Source: Candidatus Latescibacterota bacterium
GTDB lineage: Bacteria; JAAXHH01
Assembly: GCA_022821935.1 (NCBI GenBank)
Contig: JAJECR010000292.1
Location: forward strand, 1 to 9,894
Direction of reading: 5' to 3'
Length of the DNA: 9,894 bases
Shown: in pieces, positions 6,326 to 9,894 of the stretch
How the letters are laid out: each line of letters starts with the position of its first letter
How positions within the stretch are numbered: the stretch's first letter is position 1
The notes under the pieces: generated by a model
What the model was told of the DNA's origin: nothing
Database searches by the model: none
Seen by the model: only the letters and a program-made list of their open reading frames with translations
Made by a program: the position numbers and the translations under genes

Positions 6326-6346
6326 GTACTGTTCTTGAAACTGTAC
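6326..6346 (+). repeat. 21-bp near-palindrome GTACTGTT-N5-AACTGTAC
   Basis: The arms at 6326-6333 and 6339-6346 are reverse-complementary except for one position, with spacer CTTGA. The symmetry and length suit a dimeric repressor. No gene start lies within 250 bases downstream, so its function is open. Confidence 0.35.
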
Positions 6347-6358
6347 GAGATCCTCCTA

Positions 6359-6409
6359 ACGTTTTTCCCAGCAAAATACGATTTCCCACGAGTTTCACAC
6401 GATTCTCCC
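6359..6409 (+). repeat. Four degenerate iteron-like units (consensus ACGATTTCCC)
   Basis: Units are ACGTTTTTCCC (6359-6369), ACGATTTCCC (6378-6387), ACGAGTTTCAC (6388-6398) and ACGATTCTCCC (6399-6409). The last three are directly adjacent with a period of 10-11 bases, about one helical turn, so a bound protein would sit on one face. This could be an operator array. The units are short and degenerate, so chance is not excluded. Confidence 0.35.
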
Positions 6410-6450
6410 GACTAATTAGTCAAATCACCGTAATTCAGCACACTGCCGCA

Positions 6451-6477
6451 AGACCGCTGTCTGTCCGGTAGCGGTCT
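6451..6477 (+). promoter_or_regulatory. Perfect 8-bp inverted repeat upstream of the helicase gene
   Basis: AGACCGCT (6451-6458) and AGCGGTCT (6470-6477) are exact reverse complements around an 11-base spacer. CTGCCGC lies just outside both arms in direct orientation (6443-6449 and 6479-6485). No T-run follows, so it does not look like an intrinsic terminator. It is the strongest of three inverted repeats in a row before the helicase promoter. Confidence 0.45.
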
Positions 6478-6490
6478 CTGCCGCGTCTGA

Positions 6491-6508
6491 ATTCGTCATA
6501 CTACGAAT
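6491..6508 (+). promoter_or_regulatory. Inverted repeat ATTCGT-N6-ACGAAT
   Basis: Perfect 6-bp arms (6491-6496 and 6503-6508) lie between the other two inverted repeats. The 18-bp site has the size of a typical dimeric regulator operator and lies about 50 bases upstream of the candidate -10 element. Confidence 0.35.
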
Positions 6509-6514
6509 CCCTGC

Positions 6515-6536
6515 GCATCGCGACTCCCGGCGATGC
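6515..6536 (+). promoter_or_regulatory. Inverted repeat GCATCGC-N8-GCGATGC
   Basis: Perfect 7-bp arms (6515-6521 and 6530-6536) occupy the area where a -35 element would be for the -10 at 6559-6564. A protein bound here would block or recruit RNA polymerase for the helicase gene. Confidence 0.4.
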
Positions 6537-6555
6537 AATCCGGCAGTATAACCGG

Positions 6556-6564
6556 TGGTACAAT
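6556..6564 (+). promoter_or_regulatory. Candidate extended -10 promoter of the helicase gene
   Basis: TGGTACAAT contains the TGn extension followed by TACAAT (five of six to TATAAT at 6559-6564). No good -35 is visible 17 bases upstream, which is typical of extended -10 or activator-dependent promoters. Transcription would start near 6571, about 35 bases before the leader peptide. Confidence 0.4.
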
Positions 6565-6605
6565 CGGATCGCGCATGGGAACGCCTCACCCACGGAGCAG
6601 CCAAA

Positions 6606-6635
6606 ATGTCGATTAACCGGAGAGAATCGCCATGA
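6606..6635 (+). CDS. Possible 9-codon leader peptide coupled to the helicase gene
   Basis: ATG 6606 opens a frame reading MSINRRESP and stops at TGA 6633-6635, which overlaps the helicase ATG (6632-6634) as ATGA. GGAG at 6594-6597, eight bases upstream of the ATG, is a fitting ribosome site. The helicase's own Shine-Dalgarno (GGAGAG 6619-6624) lies inside it, so ribosomes finishing the leader could restart at the helicase. Such an arrangement suggests translational coupling or control. It is too short for coding statistics, so it may be fortuitous. Confidence 0.35.
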   Translation: MSINRRESP

Positions 6636-8788
6636 GTGTCGAAATCGTTCGGGGTACCAGCCAGAAGCCGGTGTCGAGCGATGCACTGGTCGAGATCATG
6701 GCTCGGCAGTCGAGCCTGTCCGGCCAGTTGTTCATCGGATACCCGATCATCAATACGTCCGCGGGGCCGCACCCGATCGACGCCCTGCTGGTCTCGCCGG
6801 ACAAGGGGATCGTCGTCTTCGATCTCATCGAGGGGCGCGATACGGGGGATTACGGGGCGCGGCAGGACGATTCGGCCAACCGGCTCGAAGCCCGGCTCAA
6901 GGCGCACAGGGAACTGATGCGCCGCCGGGACCTCATCATCCCCATCCATACCGTTTCCTTTGCCCCCGCAATCGACAACCCGGCTTCTTGCGAAGATCCC
7001 GATTACCCGCTTGCAAGCGCTTCCTCGCTACTGCAGGCGCTGGAACAGTTCACCTGGGATGATCCAGGCGACCCCGACGCGTTCCATAAGGCGTTATCGG
7101 CGATCGAGAACATCTCCACGATTCGAAAGAGCGGACTTGGCAGGCGCGTTACGCAGGAGCACTCCCGGGGCGCCAAACTGGCGCGGCTCGAAAGTTCGAT
7201 CGCGACACTGGACCACTTGCAGCGCAGGGCCGTCATCGAAACGGTCGAAGGCGTGCAGCGCATACGCGGCCTGGCGGGGTCGGGCAAGACTATCGTACTC
7301 GCGCTTAAAGCGGCCTATCTCCACGCATCGCACCCCGAATGGCGTATCGCGGTCACGTTCCTTACGCGTTCGCTAAAGGAACATTTCCGCCGCCTGATCA
7401 CCCACTTCTCCATCGAACAGACCGGCGAAGGACCCGACTGGAGGTACCTGCGCGTCCTGAACGCCTGGGGCGCCCGGGGGGACGCGGAACGGGACGGGAT
7501 CTATTACGAATTCTGCCGTTTGCACGGCGCGGAATACCTCGATTTCCGGTCGGCGCGGCGACGGTACCCGCAGGAAGAAGAACTGGAGGGCGTTTGCGAA
7601 AGCGCGCTCGAATGCGTGCGCGAGCGAAAGCCGGTCTACGACGCCATGCTCGTAGACGAGGCACAGGACCTGTCGGCCTCGTTTCTGCGGCTCTGCTACG
7701 CGATGCTCCGTCGCCCCGGCAGGCTGGTATACGCCTACGATGAGCTGCAGAGCCTATCCGGCGGCTCCCTCCCGTCGCCGGAGGAGATCTTCGGAAGCAA
7801 CGCGGACGGATCGCCCGTCGTGCGGCTGCATGTCTCCGACCCCCGCGAGCCGCAACGCGACATCATCCTGTCGAAGTGCTACCGCAACCCGAAGCCCGTT
7901 CTGGTCGCGGCGCACGCTCTCGGATTCGGCATATACCGCGAACCGAGCCGGGCGGACGGCACCGGGCTGGTCCAGATGTTCGACCATCCGAGCTTGTGGG
8001 AAGAAATCGGTTACCGGGTCCATGACGGCGAACTGCGCGACGGTTCCCCGGTAATGCTGCACAGAACCGCGGAGACGAGCCCCGGGTTCCTGGAAGAACA
8101 TTCGGATATAGACGATCTGATCAAGTTTATTGCCTTTGAAAACAAAGCGCAGCAGACCGACTGGATTGCGCGGGCAATCGCCAGTAACCTCGAAGAGGAC
8201 GAACTGCGTCACGAAGACATCATGGTCATCAACTCCAATCCCCAGATCACGCGCGATCAGGTCGGACCGATGCGAAACCGCCTGATGCGACTGGGCATCC
8301 CTTCCCATCTCGCCGGCGTGGATACGGACCCGGATTTCTTCTTTCTGCCCGGGGATGACCTGGTGACCTTCACCGGGATTCACCGCGCAAAGGGAAACGA
8401 AGCCGCCATGGTCTACATTGTCAACGCCCAGGAATGCTACTCGGCGGGCCGGGATCTGGCGAGTGTCCGCAACCGGCTCTTCACGGCGATTACGCGAAGC
8501 AAGGCGTGGGTCCGCGTGCTGGGCGTCGGCGAATCCATGGTAAAATTGAAGGCGGAGTATGAAGCACTGAAGGCACGGGATTTCCAACTGCAATTCAACT
8601 ATCCGACGCCTGAGCAGCGTGCCTACCTGCGCGTCATCCACCGGGATATGACTACGGAAGAATCGAAGCGCCTTGGCAGCCGTGACACAAACCTGAATGA
8701 TCTATTGGAAGATCTCGAATCCGGCGAGGTCCATATCGAAGATCTGGACGAGGAGACCGTCTCCCGGTTCAAGAAATTTCTGGGATAA
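6632..8788 (+). CDS. Superfamily I (UvrD/Rep-like) helicase with NERD-like N-terminal domain
   Basis: The 718-residue protein has all SF1 helicase motifs in order: Walker A GLAGSGKT (213-220), Walker B VDEAQD (341-346), motif III region YAYDELQSL (367-375), motif IV LSKCYRNP (413-420), motif V TFTGIHRAKGNEA (579-591) and motif VI FTAITRSKAWVRVLG (617-631, with the arginine finger). The N-terminal 100 residues resemble a NERD nuclease-related domain: HPIDALLVSPDKGIVVFDLIEG (47-68), a strand with Asp (D50), a turn with glycine, then a second strand. Where NERD and other PD-(D/E)XK domains carry ExK, this reads D64-L-I, so the lysine appears missing and nuclease activity is doubtful. The C-terminus is acidic (about 688-708). 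The start ATG 6632 has GGAGAG seven bases upstream. Such NERD-helicases occur in defence or DNA-repair settings; the exact role is unknown. Confidence 0.9.
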   Translation: MSVEIVRGTSQKPVSSDALVEIMARQSSLSGQLFIGYPIINTSAGPHPIDALLVSPDKGIVVFDLIEGRDTGDYGARQDDSANRLEARLKAHRELMRRRDLIIPIHTVSFAPAIDNPASCEDPDYPLASASSLLQALEQFTWDDPGDPDAFHKALSAIENISTIRKSGLGRRVTQEHSRGAKLARLESSIATLDHLQRRAVIETVEGVQRIRGLAGSGKTIVLALKAAYLHASHPEWRIAVTFLTRSLKEHFRRLITHFSIEQTGEGPDWRYLRVLNAWGARGDAERDGIYYEFCRLHGAEYLDFRSARRRYPQEEELEGVCESALECVRERKPVYDAMLVDEAQDLSASFLRLCYAMLRRPGRLVYAYDELQSLSGGSLPSPEEIFGSNADGSPVVRLHVSDPREPQRDIILSKCYRNPKPVLVAAHALGFGIYREPSRADGTGLVQMFDHPSLWEEIGYRVHDGELRDGSPVMLHRTAETSPGFLEEHSDIDDLIKFIAFENKAQQTDWIARAIASNLEEDELRHEDIMVINSNPQITRDQVGPMRNRLMRLGIPSHLAGVDTDPDFFFLPGDDLVTFTGIHRAKGNEAAMVYIVNAQECYSAGRDLASVRNRLFTAITRSKAWVRVLGVGESMVKLKAEYEALKARDFQLQFNYPTPEQRAYLRVIHRDMTTEESKRLGSRDTNLNDLLEDLESGEVHIEDLDEETVSRFKKFLG

Positions 8789-8816
8789 TCCCGCAACGTC
8801 ACCGATTGTTAAGTGC

Positions 8817-8845
8817 TTGATTTGTAACGACGTTCCTCCTATTAT
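8817..8845 (+). promoter_or_regulatory. Candidate sigma70-type promoter for the outer-membrane protein gene
   Basis: TTGATT (8817-8822, four of six) and TATTAT (8840-8845, five of six) are exactly 17 bases apart. Initiation near 8852 would give a leader of about 76 bases before the ATG at 8928. It indicates that the outer-membrane protein gene is transcribed independently of the helicase gene. Confidence 0.55.
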
Positions 8846-8927
8846 CACGGGTGGAAGCCGACCGGGCAGATGCAAGGCGCGGTTTGTTCAACCAGCCCGT
8901 CAAGATGAGACCAAACAGGGGAGGAAC

Positions 8928-9800
8928 ATGACCAGCGACCGTTGGATAGCCATGGGGATCAGGACGGCCATTACCCTGGCTCTAGTCATGGCCGCTATGA
9001 ACATCAAGCAGGCGGGCGCACAGGCGACCGCTATCCCAGGTTCAGGGGGAGATCCTTCAGGTCAGATTGAAACTGCTCGGCCGGCATCCGGTCTCACCGA
9101 CCTGCGGAACGGATTCTACCTTCGGGGCGGGGTGAACCTGGATCTCTCCTCCAATACCAGGTTCGGGGACGACGACTGTCTCAGCATCTCCCCGGCCGCC
9201 CTTTACGGCTGCGGCAAGGGCATAGACGGTTCGCCCCTGGGATCGAAGGGAGATTTCGGAACGATGACCGGCGGCGAACTCGGGATCGGGTACTTCGCGA
9301 CACCCCTGCTACGCTTTGAAGCCCTCCTTCAATACCGTCCGGGCTTTACCTACCAGGGCAACGCCAATTTCGTGCAGACCACTGGAGACCAGGAAGTCAC
9401 GGCGGAGCTTTCCTCCGTATCAGGTATGCTGGCTGCCTACCTGGACCTACCCGGCTTCGGTCCCTTCAGGCCTTTCCTGGGCAGCGGCAGCGGCCTCAAC
9501 GTCGTCGACATAGAAGAAACGCTTATGACATTCCCGAATACGAAAACCATCGTCCCGAGTGGACGACATGTTGATTTCGCCGTGATGATGACGGCCGGCT
9601 TCGCGGCAACGCTATGGGCGAATATGACGCTCGATGTCGCCTGGCGTTATACGGATTCGGGATTCGTCTCGACGGACGTAGACACGGGACGCGTGGTATG
9701 GCATGACGGCCGCCGGGACCCGCTGGAAATCGAACTTGCCGAAACGAGAGCGAAGCTGTCCAGCCACGGACTGCTTTTGTCGCTGCGATATGCATTGTGA
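8928..9800 (+). CDS. Outer-membrane beta-barrel protein with signal peptide
   Basis: ATG 8928 follows a strong Shine-Dalgarno (GGGGAGGA around 8918-8925) and gives 290 residues. The first 33 form a signal peptide: charged start (MTSDR...), hydrophobic core TAITLALVMAAM, and an AQA cleavage site after residue 33. The mature part alternates hydrophobic and polar residues in strands typical of an 8-strand porin-like or OmpA-like barrel: GFYLRGGVNLDL, GELGIGYFATPLLRFEALLQYR, VSGMLAAYLDL, FRPFLGSGSGLNVV, FAVMMTAGFAATL, MTLDVAWRYTDSGFV. The C-terminal strand is SHGLLLSLRYAL, with an aromatic at -3. One loop has a C-x(n)-C pair (DDCLSI...YGCGKG) that may form a disulfide. It resembles the outer-membrane beta-barrel (PF13505-like) proteins. 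The frame continues upstream to 8697 but overlaps the helicase end, so that extension is not used. Ligand or adhesin role is unknown. Confidence 0.87.
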   Translation: MTSDRWIAMGIRTAITLALVMAAMNIKQAGAQATAIPGSGGDPSGQIETARPASGLTDLRNGFYLRGGVNLDLSSNTRFGDDDCLSISPAALYGCGKGIDGSPLGSKGDFGTMTGGELGIGYFATPLLRFEALLQYRPGFTYQGNANFVQTTGDQEVTAELSSVSGMLAAYLDLPGFGPFRPFLGSGSGLNVVDIEETLMTFPNTKTIVPSGRHVDFAVMMTAGFAATLWANMTLDVAWRYTDSGFVSTDVDTGRVVWHDGRRDPLEIELAETRAKLSSHGLLLSLRYAL

Positions 9801-9813
9801 GTTGACAAGCGTC

Positions 9814-9894
9814 CTACATCACTCCCCACATCACCTTACCCCGCTCCTTATCCCGTTCTTCCCGGTACGCTTCGGCAATCTCAAACTCCCTCCC
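9814..9894 (-). CDS. C-terminal end of an unidentified protein, start beyond the window
   Basis: Read on the minus strand from the window end, the frame is open for 26 codons and stops at TAG (9816-9814). The visible tail, REFEIAEAYREERDKERGK then VMWGVM, is a charged helix typical of a real protein end, not of random reading in this GC-rich DNA. It converges on the outer-membrane protein gene with only 13 bases between the two stops, leaving no room for a separate terminator. The piece is too short to name. Confidence 0.45.
   Translation of the reverse strand, partial: GREFEIAEAYREERDKERGKVMWGVM

Larger units (their letters stand above)
6049..6605 (+). other. 557-base intergenic region rich in repeats, no convincing gene
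   Basis: No frame on either strand here has both protein-like content and a ribosome site. A minus-strand frame starting at 6949 and running through 6425 is mostly the shadow of the helicase gene. The left half is AT-rich like the DUF3644 gene; GC rises towards 6440. It holds a near-palindrome (6326-6346), four degenerate ACG-type repeats (6359-6409), three inverted repeats (6451-6477, 6491-6508, 6515-6536) and an extended -10 element (6556-6564). It may be a regulatory region for the helicase gene plus the ragged edge of the acquired segment. Confidence 0.55.

Noticed and set aside
7754..8641. 295-codon open frame on the minus strand within the helicase gene
   Set aside because: It is a shadow of the helicase coding sequence, with no domain pattern and no ribosome site in a sensible place.
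8782..8792. GGGAT-A-ATCCC palindrome over the helicase stop codon
   Set aside because: The one-base centre cannot form a hairpin and it partly encodes the C-terminal glycine and stop. It is most likely coincidental.
8697..8927. Upstream extension of the outer-membrane protein frame
   Set aside because: It overlaps the helicase C-terminus and would bury the signal peptide. ATG 8928 has a strong ribosome site and starts a normal signal sequence.
1..9894. CRISPR array, tRNA/rRNA gene, transposase or integrase
   Set aside because: I looked for regularly spaced repeats, cloverleaf-like segments and recombinase motifs on both strands and saw none.

Overview
The window looks like chromosomal DNA from a GC-rich Gram-negative bacterium. 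The housekeeping genes are about two-thirds G+C where I counted (bases 2101-2160: 40 of 60), and the last complete gene encodes a secreted beta-barrel outer-membrane protein. A direct glutaminyl-tRNA synthetase together with a DUF4432 aldose-epimerase-like protein would fit several environmental phyla of the FCB/PVC type as well as Proteobacteria. I cannot name the organism from the sequence.

Layout, left to right: (1) the 3' part of a class I SAM-dependent methyltransferase (1-690). (2) A short lower-GC stretch with a 41-residue single-span membrane peptide (774-899) followed by a HigA-type antitoxin-like regulator with no HigB next to it (956-1252). (3) A core-type two-gene operon: glnS (1586-3262) and, 17 bases on, a DUF4432 galactose-mutarotase-like gene (3280-4350), ended by a hairpin. 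(4) An accessory island of low GC: a small weakly hydrophobic protein (4565-4795), a second HigA-type regulator overlapping it (4752-5036), and a DUF3644-type protein with a HEPN ribonuclease motif, R122-x4-H127 (5062-6048). (5) About 560 bases without a convincing gene but rich in inverted and iterated repeats (6049-6605). (6) A 718-residue superfamily I helicase with a NERD-like N-terminal domain (6632-8788), preceded by a candidate 9-codon leader peptide coupled to it through an ATGA overlap. (7) An outer-membrane beta-barrel protein (8928-9800) behind a good sigma70-type promoter, and the last 26 codons of a probable converging gene on the minus strand (9814-9894).

The most interesting part is 4565-6048. 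A HigA-like DNA-binding protein sits directly upstream of a candidate HEPN RNase, in place of the HigB toxin normally paired with HigA, and a small hydrophobic protein gene overlaps its start. This reads as a toxin-antitoxin or phage-defence module of unusual composition. A second HigA-like gene 3.5 kb upstream is also without HigB and also follows a small membrane peptide. The NERD-like/SF1 helicase on the other side of the repeat-rich spacer adds to the defence-island character. Functional links between these parts are inference from order and composition only.
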